Below are positions 34,519 to 45,622 of a stretch of 64,000 nt of DNA, piece after piece (the stretch's first letter is position 1; every line of letters starts with the position of its first letter). Location of the stretch: contig JACEFO010001047.1 of NCBI GenBank assembly GCA_015342445.1, positions 1 through 64,000 on the forward strand, read 5' to 3'. The stretch is from Digitaria exilis. Its lineage: Eukaryota; Streptophyta; Magnoliopsida; Poales; Poaceae. Made by a program: the position numbers and the translations under genes. The notes beneath the pieces were generated by a model. That model saw nothing but the letters and a program-made list of their open reading frames with translations. It was not told the origin of the DNA and ran no database searches.

Positions 34519-37500
34519 TGTGGTGGACTACCCCCAAATTAATCCAACTTAAGTGCACCAGGGACCAGTGTGAGGCATCCGTACACTTCAATCGGATTAA
34601 GCTGGAGCACCGTCAAGTCTAGCTCATGATCCAAATTTAAATATAACTTAATTCAAGTTATTACAAGCCAAGTTCGATAGACATAAAAAAAGTTTTTAGA
34701 GTTCGGTGCAGCGGAAAATAAAAGTTCTAAACGACGATACAAGTAACATCATGATGAAGCCATTCATGACGCTACTCCACGCGCGATCCTCGCTAGAGGA
34801 TGGCTCCCAAAAAACGGACCAACCAGGAGGAATCTGGGTCGGCCAACAAATTCTGGAAAATGCATCATTCACCTCATTACCTGAAAAATATTGGCCACAA
34901 GCAAGGATGAGTATACTAATACTCCGCAAGTCTTACCCGTCGGGTGATAACTAATTCACCAACCTTTCTAGACATGCAAGGCTTTTTGGCAGAGGGGTTT
35001 ATTTTGCCAAAAGCGACTAAGAATGGATCCTTACTTTTAATATTTAGCATCACATTCTAGTAGATTAATTATTCTAGATGAGCATCCTTTCTACACAACC
35101 AAGTGGAGCAGTACAATTATATGTAAACATCAACTTCACATTCTCATAGTTCCTCTTGTTACTCAATGCAGCACAGCGGTCAAGCAGTCTCATTAACCGC
35201 GAGAAGCGGACAGTTCGAACTGAATTTCACTACCTTGCCAGGGAAAACCCAACACACACGGATAATGCTCATGATGCAAACACCATCCAACTTTTCCCCT
35301 CAATCCACAATTCGGAACCGGGGCCAACCCCTTAGGATACACGCTTATCGGATACTCACGGACATATGCCGGCAGCCTCACGCGTGTAACCACATGTGTA
35401 CACAAGGGAAATAAATTTCCAAGGAAGTAGGCAAAGCGGCCCTAGCTGTTTCAATCCAGTACTAGGCTTACCGATTCCCATAGGTCGGCATGTGCGTGGT
35501 ACGTTCAAAAACTTGACACATAGATACCACATGTTATGACCTTAAGCAATTATCATACATGGATGAGAGATCTACTCATACCATCCCGCCCGTCATTCCT
35601 TATGATTCCAACATAAAGAAGAAATACAATTCCTATATCTCGTGGGTGACAGAAAATCAGTCGACTTGTAACAAGTCCTTAAAGCATAGCAACTATCGAT
35701 CCTATCATACTAGTTTTCAGATCATAGGTAATAAGATCATGCATCTAGGTTTTCATTCAACTCCTAAAACGTAAATGCACAAACATAAATAAACCAAAGT
35801 TGCGAGAAGTTTAAAAATTAGGTAATGCTCCGGTTCTTGCCTTCTTGCTTAGCTTGAGGCTCCGAAGGAGGTGCTTGCTCGGTGATGAGGACGTTCACTT
35901 CTCCTTCTTGCACTTCTTCTTCTACGTCTGGCACGAGCTTGTAGTTTCCATCAACGATTTGATCTTCTACACGAGATGCAATACATGATGATTTAATTCC
36001 TATGATACTTATTCACTTAAAATTATTGGTGTATTTATTGCCACATTCATCTAGACAACAATTCTTAATAATTTATTTCTTCAAAAGCAAAAGTAGGATT
36101 TTATGCATTTCTTTTCTTTTCTTTTTGGATGGTGATTGTGTACATATATAATTTGATTATTTCTTTTCTTTTCAAAACCATAAATGGCTCTGCTGTATAC
36201 GTATATTTTTAGAGCCCTTTTTCAAAGTCCATTTACCTTTGCTTACATAAAATGAAAGCTTCTCTTTTATTTACCAATTTTAGGTTGTTTTTTTTATCTT
36301 ATATTTGTTTTCTGATTTCTGCAGATGAACTGATGGTAGACTTTTTATGACAAGTTCTTAGGGACATGATTGGATCATTGCACCAAGTTGAGTTCATATT
36401 GATTTACAGAAAAATTATGATAAATAACACAAGTTCAGAAAGCTGAAAACGTAAATAAATCATACAAAAATAAATATAACAAATATGAGAGAGACCTATT
36501 TACTACAGCCTGTACTAGTCATACAGAGCCCATACACCAAGTTATAGCTCATTTCAGTAAATCTGGTGAGTTACATAAATGCTACTTCAATTTCAGTCCT
36601 CTATTTATTTAAGAAAAATAACAAAAGATAAATGGAGTTTGTCATTTTTCATAGGCAACTGATAACATTTAAAAGCTCCTATATAAAGATGAACTTAAAT
36701 TGAGCAGTAAAAAATATTGTACAAATCTTTAATAATATCTGGGCTGATAATATGAGATAAATCATAACTCGAGCTACAGCCAATAGTTTTGTGCAAGATT
36801 TTGTCTGTAGCCTTGTCCTAACCATGGTAACAACATATCCAAAAATTGAGCGGTGGCGGTTTCCGGCGAGCTCGGCTAGGCAAGGCGGTGGGGGAAGAGG
36901 TTTGAGAGCAAGAGCGGGTTGCGGTGGAGGGGGTCCTGCAGCCTGATGGCCGGGGAATCGGCCCGAAGGTGGAGCTCGACGCGCGCCCACCAATGGCGGA
37001 CAGGGGAAACGGGCGCGGGGAGAAGAGGGAGCTTCCCCTTTTATAGCCGCAGTGCGAGGATGTCTGGGCGAGGCTCGGGAGCTCCCGAAGCTGGCTCGGA
37101 TAGCATCTGGGCGCGGCGTTCGGGCGGAGCAGCTCCGACGCTCCATGCGGCAGCCTGGCGATGGCGTCTGCCAGGCAGCGAATTAAAAGCTGGGTATATT
37201 AGGCCAAAGTGGGAGATGCTCGAGCTTCCTATTGGCGCGGAGGGGCGATGGACAGGCGCTGTGATGATGGTTCTGACGCAGCGGCCATGGTCGGCGCCCA
37301 AGCTCGCCGCCGGTTGTGGAGAAACGCGGAGGATTAGCGCCTAAGTGCAGTTTGCCGCAGCTGGAGACTTCGTCTCGAAGCGAGTGCGTGCGATTGGCTT
37401 GTCGCAGAGCGGTGACAGGCATCGCTGGCCACGTGGAGACGCGGCGGCGACGTGAACGCGCGGAGCGCGGCAGGCGAGCTCCAGAGCTGGATTTGCTTGC

Positions 37501-38119
37501 CTGGCGAGCTCCTTAGCGAGCCGTGTTCGCCCAGCAAAGGATCTCAAAACCGAAAACTCAAAACATGAAAGTTCATCTCTGGACATTCAAGTTTCATCTT
37601 GGCAATGTCTGACATAGGAAAAACTAAACGGTTTAGGAGGTGATGCGGTGAGAAGTTTGGTTTGTCACTGCATTGAGAATTGGCAAAAAAATAGAGGTTT
37701 TCCAGGACCTTCCGTTCAAAATTGGCTCAAACTCAAAAGAAGGAAGATGTTTGTTATCACATTTCTGACAACTTCTATTTTTGAAGATTTTCAAGTTATG
37801 TTCTAAAATCAAGAGTAATTTGGTAATCTTTAGAAACAGCACAGGAATTTAGAATGAGGAAAATGGGTTTCTAGAACTGTTTGGGGGGTTTTTGACATTG
37901 TTCCCTTCATTTTTGGACAAAACTTCAAACAAGTAGATTGTCAGGTTTGAAATTTTGTGAAATGTTTATTCTGACAAATTTTTGAGTTTCATAGGATTTT
38001 TGGCTTTTGAAGGTGAAATCATTTCAGCTTGTCCTTTTACCCTTGAATAATTGCTTTTATTTAAATCCTCTTTCTTAGTATAATATCTTCATTAGGGTAT
38101 TAACATCAGGGATGTTACA
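34519..38119 (-). repeat. Element B 5' LTR (3,601 bp)
   Basis: Starts TGTAACATCCCTGATG (at 38119 on the minus strand) and ends in CACCACA at 34519. It holds a GC-rich region (about 36850-37550) and a downstream region (about 34700-35900) similar in order to the LTR of family C, including a weakened copy of the GCTGAGTAT hairpin near 34905. A part is shared with the truncated left LTR. Confidence 0.88.
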
Positions 38120-38144
38120 CTTACAGTTGCCTATATTTTCAACA
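38120..38144 (+). repeat. Last bases of the copia 5' LTR after element B
   Basis: CTTACAGTTGCCTATATTTT and CAACA continue the LTR from 22502. The 3' LTR has the matching stretch at 45186-45210 without interruption. No clear primer-binding site follows. Confidence 0.8.
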
Positions 38145-38948
38145 ATCCAAAAACCTTATTATAGGCAATCTATTGATTTATCGAAAGCTAGTTTTGTTGA
38201 GTCACTGAGGTCAGAAAAGTTTTCTAGTGTGAACTTTAGGATCTGGAAATCCAAGGTTCTCCTCTGGTTTACTGCTATGCACATCTGCGAGGCTTGGCAA
38301 GCCTGAGGGCGAACTAACTGCAAAGAGCAGCAAAAGTTTGACGATGCCAATAATCTCTTCGTGGGATGTATCATAAGCAATCTATGTGACAGGTTGGTCC
38401 GTGTGTACATAGAAGAGACAGATGCGAATGCGTTGTGGGATGCTTTGGTTGTTAAGTATGACACAATAGATGCAGGCAATGAGCTATACCACATGGAGAG
38501 CTTCCATAACTACAGGATGGTTAACAACCATTCTGTAGTGGAACAGGCGCATTAGGTGGAGTGCATTTTCAAGGATCTTGACCTCCTTAAGTGTCCTATT
38601 CCCGACAAGTTTGTGGCGGGGTGCATTATTGCAAAGTTGGCTTCCTCGTGGAGGAGCTTCGCCACAACTCTGAAACACAAGAGACATGAAATATCAGTTA
38701 AAAATCTGATAGCATCTCTTGATGTGGAAGAGAAGGTTCGGAAGAAGGACGCTACCGAGAAGGGAGATCAAGGTCAGTCCAGCGCCAACATGGTCTAGAA
38801 GTTATCCCGTGGCATGAACAACAACAAGAACAAGCTAGGGAAAAATAAGCCCATGAAGACTACTACCTTCAAGAAAAAAGAAGAATAAGGGTGAGCTGAA
38901 TTGTTTTACTTGTGCTAAGCTGGGACACATCTCCAAGGATTGCCCAGA
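38145..38948 (+). pseudogene. Copia gag with zinc knuckle
   Basis: Broken frames carry a copia-type gag: IDLSKASFVESLRSEKFSS, NFRIWKSKVLLWFTAMHIC, ANALWDALVVKYD, CIIAKLASSWRSFATTLKHK and LIASLDVEEKVR. The nucleocapsid motif CFTCAKLGHISKDC (CX2CX4HX4C) lies at about 38904-38945. Stops occur at about 38305, 38555 and 38797 and in the Lys-rich part before the knuckle. Confidence 0.87.
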
Positions 38949-39029
38949 TCATGTAAACTGCAAGGGAAACAAAGCTAAGGATCCCAAGGATGTCAACATC
39001 TCCAAGGATTGTACTTTCCATTTTTCAAT

Positions 39030-40424
39030 CCATGAGTTGGTGACTTGATACGGGTGCTAATGTTCATGTCTGTTCTAACATCTCTATGGTTTCTTCTTAC
39101 CAGGTCGTCCGGGATTCCTCCGTGCTGATGGGCAATAGATCGCATGCTTCTGTTTATGGTGTTGGCATGGTTGATCTGAAGTTTACTTCGGGAAAGATCG
39201 TGCAACCGAAGAACATGCAACATGTCCCCACTATCAACAAGAATCTCGTGAGCGGGTCGGTCTTGGTCAAGGATGGGTTTAAAGTAGTGTTAGATTCCAA
39301 TAAATTGGTCGTGTCAAAACATGGACAATTCGTTGGTAAAGGCTATGATTGCGGAGGCTTGTTCTGATTTTCTCTTGCTGATTTTTGTAATAAGTCTATG
39401 AACCATATTTGTGGCAATGTTAGTGGTGATGATGCGAGCATTTGGCATTCACGTTTATGTTATGTGAATTTTGGTATGATGTCTCGACTTTCCAGCATGT
39501 GTTTAATTATAAATTTCACCATTGCCAAAGGTTTTAAGTGCCATAGTTGTGTGCAATCGAAGCAACCTCAAAAGCCTCACAAGGCAGCTGAGGAGATACA
39601 CTAGGCACCGCTAGAACTCATACATTCTGATCTATGCGAGATGAATAGTCTGTTGAGAAAGGTGGAAAGAGATACTTCATGACGTTAATAGATGATGCAA
39701 CTAGATTCTGCTATGTTTATTTGTTGCAAACTAAGGATGAAGCATTAGACTACTTTAAAATCTATAAGGCTGAAGTTGAGAATAAACTTGAGAGAAAGAT
39801 CAAGCGTTTAAGGTCCAATTTTGGTGGAGAATATTTTCCTAAAGTGTTCAATGAATTCTATGAGGAATATCGTATTATTCACTAGAGGACGCTTCCCTAT
39901 TCACTCGAGTCAAATGGGGTTGCTGAGAAGAAAACCCGCATGTGGACTGACTTGGTTAATTTCATGTTAGACACTGCTGATTTACCAAAAACATGGTGGG
40001 GGAGGCTGTATTGACTTCATGTCATGTTCTGAATAAAATTCCTAACAAGAATAAAGATCAAACTCCTTATGAATTATGGAATGGAAGAAAACCATCACTT
40101 TTTTATTTACGCACGTGGGGTTGTTTGGCAAAAGTAAATGTGCCCATTCTAAAAAAGCGCAAGTTGGGACCTAAGACAGTGGATTGTGTCTTTCTAGGAT
40201 ATGCTCAGAGGATCATTGCTTATAGGTTTCTAGAGGTTAAATCTAATGTGCCTTATATGAATGTTGATACTATTATGGAATCTCGTGCTGCAACATTTTT
40301 TGAGAATATATTTCTTACAAAAGATATGCATATCATTTCTAGATTTTCTAGTGAGATAACTCATATACCAGTTGCGCCTTTTGAGTCTTTTCAACAACCT
40401 ACTGAGAACGAGAATATCCTATAG
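39030..40424 (+). pseudogene. Copia protease, pre-integrase and integrase
   Basis: Protease active site DTGANVHVCSN (about 39050-39082) is followed by MGNRSHASVYGVG and MQHVPTINKNLVS. The pre-integrase zinc region (IWHSRLCYVNFGMMSRLSS ... CHSCVQSKQPQKPH) lies at about 39439-39580. The integrase core has HSDLCE, TLIDDATRFCYVYLL and RSNFGGEY (about 39811-39834), where the second catalytic Asp is replaced by Asn. Stops and shifts occur at about 39365, 39602 and 39883. The C-terminal part reads KTVDCVFLGYAQR (about 40172-40210). Confidence 0.86.
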
Positions 40425-40496
40425 AAGGATGACAGTGAAGCTCCTAGAAGGAGCAAGAGATAGAGGGTTGCTAAATCCTTTGGTGATGACTTCACT

Positions 40497-41974
40497 GTGT
40501 ATCTTGTGGACAATACTCCCACATCTATTGCTAAGGTGTATGCATCTCCAGAAGCTGATGATTGGAAAGAGCTGTCTAGAGCGAGATGGACTCGATTCTT
40601 TCTATTGGAACAAGGGAGCTCACTAAACGACCCTACGGGTGTAAACCAGTGGGTTGTAAATGAGTGTTCAAGAAGAAGCTTAGGCCAGATTGTACTTTTG
40701 GTAAGTACAAGGCATAGCTTGTGGCTAAAGGTTACACACAAAAGGAAGGCGAAGATTTTTTTGATACTTATTCACATGTTGTTAGACTGACCACGATTCG
40801 AGCACTACTGTCCTTGGCTGCCTCATATGGTCTTATCATTCACCAAATGGATGTAAAGACAACTTTCCTGAATGGAGAGTTAGATGAGAAAATTTATATG
40901 GATCAGCCTGATGGATGTAAAGACAGCTTTCCTGAATAGAGAGTTAGATGAGGAAATTTATATGGATCAGCCTGATGGATTTGTCATTAATGAGGCTGAT
41001 AGATGTGTGTACTATCGCTATGGTGGGGGTGGAGGAGTTATATTGTGCCTGTATGTGGACGACATACCGATATGGTGTAAATATTGATATAATCAACGAG
41101 GTCACGTCTTTTCTATCAAAGAGTTTTGGTATGAGAGAGGCTAATGTTATACTTAACATTAAGCTAATTAAGCAGGAGAATGGGATTACTCTCTTGCAGT
41201 CTCATTATGTGGAAAAGGTCTTGAGCCTGTTTGGCTACATAGACAGCAAGCCTTCTCCAACGCCTTATGATACCACTGTGATGTTCAGAAAGAACAAAAA
41301 GATAGCTAAAGATCAATTGAGATATTCACAGATTATTGGTTCACTCATGTAATTAGCTAGCGCAAAGAGATCTGACATAGCTGTGCTGGTTCATGTCAAA
41401 CCTAGGTTCAAATCATTAGCATGCACTTGAAAGGATTATGTGCTATCTAGTAGGTACTATAAGTTATGGGATTCAGTATTCTGGGTACTCTGCTGTGCTG
41501 GAGGGATATGATGACCTGAACTAGATTTCTAATGCTGATGAGCTTTATGCCATGAGTGAGTATGTATTTACCCTTGGAAGTGGTGCTATATCATGGCGGT
41601 CTTACAAACAGACCATTTTGACGAGGTCAACCATGGAAGCGGAACTAACCGCTTTAGATACAGCTATCGTTGAGGCTGAGTGGCTGCGTGAGCTTTTGAC
41701 AGACTTGCCTATGGTTGTGAAACTAGGGCCGGCTATCCTTATGAACTGTAATAATCAAAAGGTGATAGTCAAAGTGAACAATGCTAAGGATAATGTGAAG
41801 TCATTAAGACATGTTAAGAGACGATTGAAGTCTGCCAGGAATTTGAAAAACTACAGAGTAATAAGTGTGACTTATATTCAAACTAACGAAAACCAGGCAG
41901 ATCCTTTTACAAAAGGATTATCACCGAATGTGATAGGTAGTGTATCGAGGGAGATGGGTATGAGACCCCTATAA
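40497..41974 (+). pseudogene. Copia reverse transcriptase and RNase H
   Basis: RT patches are LVAKGYTQKEGEDF, IRALLSLAASYGLIIHQMDVKT, the catalytic LCLYVDDI (about 41045-41068) and SKSFGMREANVILNIKL. A 64-bp tandem duplication at 40850-40977 shifts the frame just after the MDVKT block. RNase H (41552-41974) is well preserved: GSGAISWRSYKQTILTRS, STMEAELTALDTAIVEAEWL, and TNENQADPFTKGLS near the end. This C-terminal pattern is typical of plant copia elements. Confidence 0.88.
40850..40977 (+). repeat. 64-bp tandem duplication in copia RT
   Basis: A unit starting GATGTAAAGACA occurs at 40850 and 40914, with three or four base differences. It duplicates the segment coding DVKTTFLNGELDEK. The length is not a multiple of three, so the frame is lost. 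Confidence 0.95.
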
Positions 41975-42286
41975 GTTGCCATAGTAGTAACCCAACCTAT
42001 GTGATTGGAGATCTCGTGAATTAGGACCTGGGAACAACAAGTTGTTGGTTCACTAAGGAGAGTAATTACTGAACTCTCTCCGAGGGAAGATGCAATTCTC
42101 TCGGATTCTGTAAGGCAGTTTAGCAATATGCTTTATTGTGTTTCTATTGGCTTAGTAAGCGAAGATGTTGTCCTACAGAGCATTCTTGAAAGGACACAAC
42201 TATATGAGCCTGACTGTATAACGTCGCAGTCTGTCAGACCTGGGTGATCTCTAGTAAGCTCAAGAAGAGACCAAGAAGTACGACGT
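41975..42286 (+). other. Copia 3' noncoding region, first part
   Basis: Follows the RNase H stop. No ORF is recognised. Bases 42282-42286 (GACGT) are the left target duplication of the solo LTR; the region goes on at 44023 up to the polypurine tract at 44238. Confidence 0.7.
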
Positions 42287-44022
42287 TGAAAGGATCAAGA
42301 TGCCTAAGGGGGGGGGGTGAATTAGGCTTCTACAAAATTTTAAGCAATAAAACAATCCTATGCAATAAGCCAATTCACCCCATGTGCCTACAAGTGTGGT
42401 TTGTGCCTAGCTAGTGTTGAAAAGAGTTTAGCAACCTAGTTACAATCCTACTCTAACATGGCAATTCTAGGAATAGAAATGCGGAAAGTAAACTTGCTCA
42501 AAGTAAAGAGAAGAGTAGGAAGTCGATTTTTCCCGAGGTATCAAGGAGTCGGCAACTCCCCCCTAGTCCTCGTTGGAGCACCCGCGCAAGGGCATAGCTC
42601 CCCCTTGATCCGCGCAAAGATCAAGTGCTCTCGTAGGGGATATCCATTTCCCACTCCGGGACGGCGGATTCCAAACCGTGTACACCTTCCTGGGGCTTCA
42701 CACAATCTCCACGTGAGCTCCCAAGATCAACACCACCAAGCCATCTAGGTGATGTTGAATCACCAAGAGTAACAAGTCAAAGATCTTCACTTCGCCTACA
42801 CTAGACCAAGAGCTAGATGGATGCACACTTGCTACTCTCAAGCACTAAAGAGAGTCCTTAATCTTCTCAAGACCAAGAACACCAATCAAACCAAGTGCCT
42901 CTCGTGCCCTCAAGCATTCCCCAACAGCAGCTGGATGAACAGTGAATTTCGTGTGGCAAGAGAGTCTCCAAGTAGGAGAGGAGTGGCCATAAATAGCCCA
43001 CTCAAAAAGCACTAGCCATTAGTGCTGACGCAGAGGGACCGATTGATTCGGTGCCCTCCAAAGATGGCCACCGAACCAGTCGGTGCCTCCTTGGATTTGA
43101 ACTTCCAACGGCTAGCCAGTGACCACCAACTGACTCGGTGGCTAACACTTACGCAGCACCGAATCAGTCGTGCACACCAGTACTGAACTGGTATTTCCAG
43201 CCACAATGACCGACTGATTCGATGCTTCCCACCGCATCAGTCGGTCCCCCTTGGGACCTGGACTTGAGCCGGATCTTGAGGGCCACCGACTCATTCGGTG
43301 GGTCTTCATGGGGATCACCGAATCAGTCGGTCCCCTCCAATTTCACTCAGTACTGAATAGCCATTCCTAGCCATAATGACTGATTGATTCGATGCTGCCC
43401 ACCGAACCAGTCGATCCTCTCTGGGACTTAGGCTACCAAATGGCTAAGGGCACCGAAAGATTTGGTGGACCCTGCTGACAGGGACGGAATGAGTCGGTGC
43501 CCCTGTTTACTTCGCAAAGCAAACAGGGCACCGACTGATTCGGTCACTGCCCCAGTGAACACCGAATTAGTCAGTCCCTACTGAGCAAAAAACAGAGTTC
43601 AATCTTCTTAAGGCTGTAACTCGTCCAATTCAAAACCTTTGAGTTACCAACCTCCACACGGGCTTCGACATAGCTACCTAGCACTAGGTTTCACAAGTGT
43701 GCACCACACCTAAACTCTAGTTCCATCTAGGTCAAGCTACCAATCCTCAACCCCCCTTTATAGTACGGCTAAAGGAAAACAAAGACCTAAACTACTCTAA
43801 GTGCCTCTCATCATCCAAACGACACTTAGAACTAGCTTATCCTTAATCTTCGAGCATATCCTTTGCACCAATACAATCATTCGCGAATGATGGGAGCCAA
43901 GAATACCATGAAAGTTCATCGTTGCACTAACTTAACTTTGTTTCTGCAAAACACTTGTTAGTCGCAATGATTATGTTGCCATTAATCGCCAAAACCGAAT
44001 TAGGGGCCTAGATGCTCTTTCA
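42287..44022. mobile_element. Solo LTR with palindrome array (1,736 bp)
   Basis: Starts TGAAAGGATCAAGATG and ends GATGCTCTTTCA, with a perfect 5-bp duplication GACGT on both sides (42282-42286 and 44023-44027). The ends form a short inverted repeat (TGAAAG / CTTTCA). No coding sequence is recognised. A G run follows the left end (42308-42317). A related but truncated copy is at 21528-22293. The parental family is not identified. Confidence 0.85.
43038..43576. repeat. Array of about 14 interrupted palindromes ACCGA-N5-TCGGT
   Basis: Fifteen-base units with arms ACCGA and TCGGT and spacer CTGAT or its reverse complement ATCAG recur with small variations, for instance at 43038, 43070, 43122, 43158, 43209, 43231, 43285, 43317, 43379 and 43401, and further degenerate copies to 43576. 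Units often come in pairs about 20-30 bp apart with the spacer in opposite orientation. Confidence 0.85.
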
Positions 44023-44237
44023 GACGTATATGCTTCACCCGTGGGGTAGGCTACTGGCAGCTAAGTACTGGTTCGTTCTTTGAGTGAAACTTATTCGCAC
44101 AAAACTTGCAATTCAAGGCGTAGTCTATTGTTCAATTTGTGGATGAGTGTAGCTTGAAGCTCTAGGTGAGAGTTAAACTTAAACACCAGTATATAAACAG
44201 TAGTGAGAAATATGCAAAAATCTCTGCTGGGCATTTG

Positions 44238-44253
44238 AGATCTAGTGGGGGAT
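44238..44253 (+). other. Polypurine tract of the copia element
   Basis: GAGATCTAGTGGGGGA lies directly before the 3' LTR start, the position and make-up usual for plant copia elements. Confidence 0.75.
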
Positions 44254-45210
44254 TGACGGAATTTTGGGCTTGGCCCATCAAAAAATTCTAGAAATTCCAA
44301 TTAAATGTCAAAGGCCCAATTGCAAAATAGGAAGTGGAGGAAGTGATGCAAACCTTTAGTGCCACCTTGCTAGTGGAAGAGTGGGATGACCAACATAAAA
44401 GTGGAGGTTGTCTCTACTCTTCCAAGTCATGGGTGTGGGGAGAGAAGGAAATCTCCACATGCGCGCGCTCACTCACCGCGCCTCGCCCCGACGGGCGGGT
44501 GGGGCGACGGGCTCAGGCGCACGGTGTACGCGTGAATGGTCCGCCGAAATCCGGTCCCTTTCCTTGCGGGCTGGGGCGAAGCTTCCTTTTGCAATTTTTA
44601 TTTTTAGTTACTTGGTCATTAAGTCTACGAGATATGGAAGTCTAACTGAACGAGATCTGATCGGATTCTAAGTCGGATTAAATTCAACCGACACACCAAA
44701 TTGTGGGCGACGTGGGCCATGCGACTTCCCTATATATGTGCCCCATCGATCTCTGCCAAAACACATCTACTCGAGCCTAGGGTATTGCCTATTCTCGCTG
44801 CTGCGCCACCTTCGTAGTCTGCCGTATCCAAGCGCTGGCGATCGGGAGAGCAGGTCTCTGGAACACGTCGTCCTCGAGATCCTGCACCGGGAGAGGGCAA
44901 ATAGGGTTTTTGGGAAGCATTGCGCGCGACTGCATAAGTCGTCTTCGCCACGGCTCGTCTTCCGTTCAAGGCGGCTACTGCGGCGTCATCTGCTACGCTC
45001 CATTTGCAGAACCGTCTTCGTTCCGATTGCGTCGTTCGTCTTCCGTACAGATCTCCCTCAGTACGTATACTGTGTTTTAATCATGTTTTCTGATATGATG
45101 GTTATATTGTTGTAGTGCCTAGTCTGCTAGAGAATTGCATGCTATAATTGTTTATCGCCATGTTTAATCTAGTTCGGAAATTAAACTTAAAATTGCCTGT
45201 ATTTTCAACC
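44254..45210 (+). repeat. Copia 3' LTR (about 957 bp)
   Basis: Starts TGACGGAATTTTGGG after the polypurine tract and ends ATTTTCAAC(C), where the 5' copy ends TTCAACA. The last 220 bp align with the 5' LTR remnant. A TATA-like box lies at 44731. Confidence 0.8.
44731..44738 (+). promoter_or_regulatory. TATA-like box of the copia LTR
   Basis: TATATATG, preceded by a GC-rich stretch and followed by ATCGATCTCTGCC, in the expected middle part of the LTR. Confidence 0.55.
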
Positions 45211-45323
45211 GTTGCTGAGGGTGCTGTTGCTGCATGCGTCTGCCAGGCACAGACTGGCATGTGCCGTGCATGCGCAAGGACCAAGGAGGACATAGGAGAG
45301 AGGCAGCTAGCATTAGTATGTGA

Positions 45324-45622
45324 GAGCATCTCCAACAGTGTCCAAAATATGTTCCTAAAATCTTGTTTTGAGAACTAATAGAAAAACTTTTGCTCCAACA
45401 GTGTCCTAAACTAGTGGCTATTTTTTCAAACTCCCAAAAATAGTCGGCTTTAAGCCATTTTTGGCCCCTTAGGTTGTACTCCCAATTCTGAAATTTAACT
45501 ATTTTGGGACTAATTATTAGGAACTGTTGGAGACGAAGATTTTTTTAGCTCCAAAACTTTTTAACAAGTTTGTAAAACTAATGTTTCGGGACTAAATTTT
45601 TTGGGCACCGTTGGAGATGCTC
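45324..45622. mobile_element. MITE with GAGCATCTCCAAC termini (299 bp)
   Basis: Terminal inverted repeats GAGCATCTCCAACAGTG and CACCGTTGGAGATGCTC pair with one mismatch. The interior is AT-rich with repeated CTCCAAC and GGGACTAA motifs and no ORF. No clear target duplication is seen at these borders, so the superfamily is left open. Confidence 0.8.

Larger units (their letters stand above)
22503..38119 (-). mobile_element. Element B: gypsy retrotransposon with extra ORF0 and long LTRs
   Basis: Minus-strand element with right (5') LTR 34519-38119, primer site, leader, ORF0, gag, protease, RT, RNase H, start of integrase, then a jump into the middle of the left (3') LTR. The LTR ends are TGTAACATCCCTGATG and CCGCCACA. 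The target site is CTTAT on the left and CTTAC on the right, inside a copia LTR whose undisturbed copy reads through at the same place. A family C solo LTR sits in its left LTR. ORF0 and layout resemble the rice RIRE3/RIRE8 group as I recall it; that link is inference. Confidence 0.88.
22294..45210 (+). mobile_element. Ty1/copia LTR retrotransposon, split by two insertions
   Basis: The pieces are 22294-22502 (5' LTR remnant), 38120-42286 (LTR end, gag, pol) and 44023-45210 (3' noncoding, polypurine tract, 3' LTR). Domain order gag, protease, integrase, RT, RNase H marks it as copia. Element B (22503-38119) and a solo LTR (42287-44022) interrupt it. Its left LTR is truncated, so no target duplication can be checked. 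The coding region is full of stops and shifts. Confidence 0.88.

Noticed and set aside
43038..43576. CRISPR-like array
   Set aside because: Units are short palindromes at irregular distances, inside an LTR of a plant genome; no cas genes.
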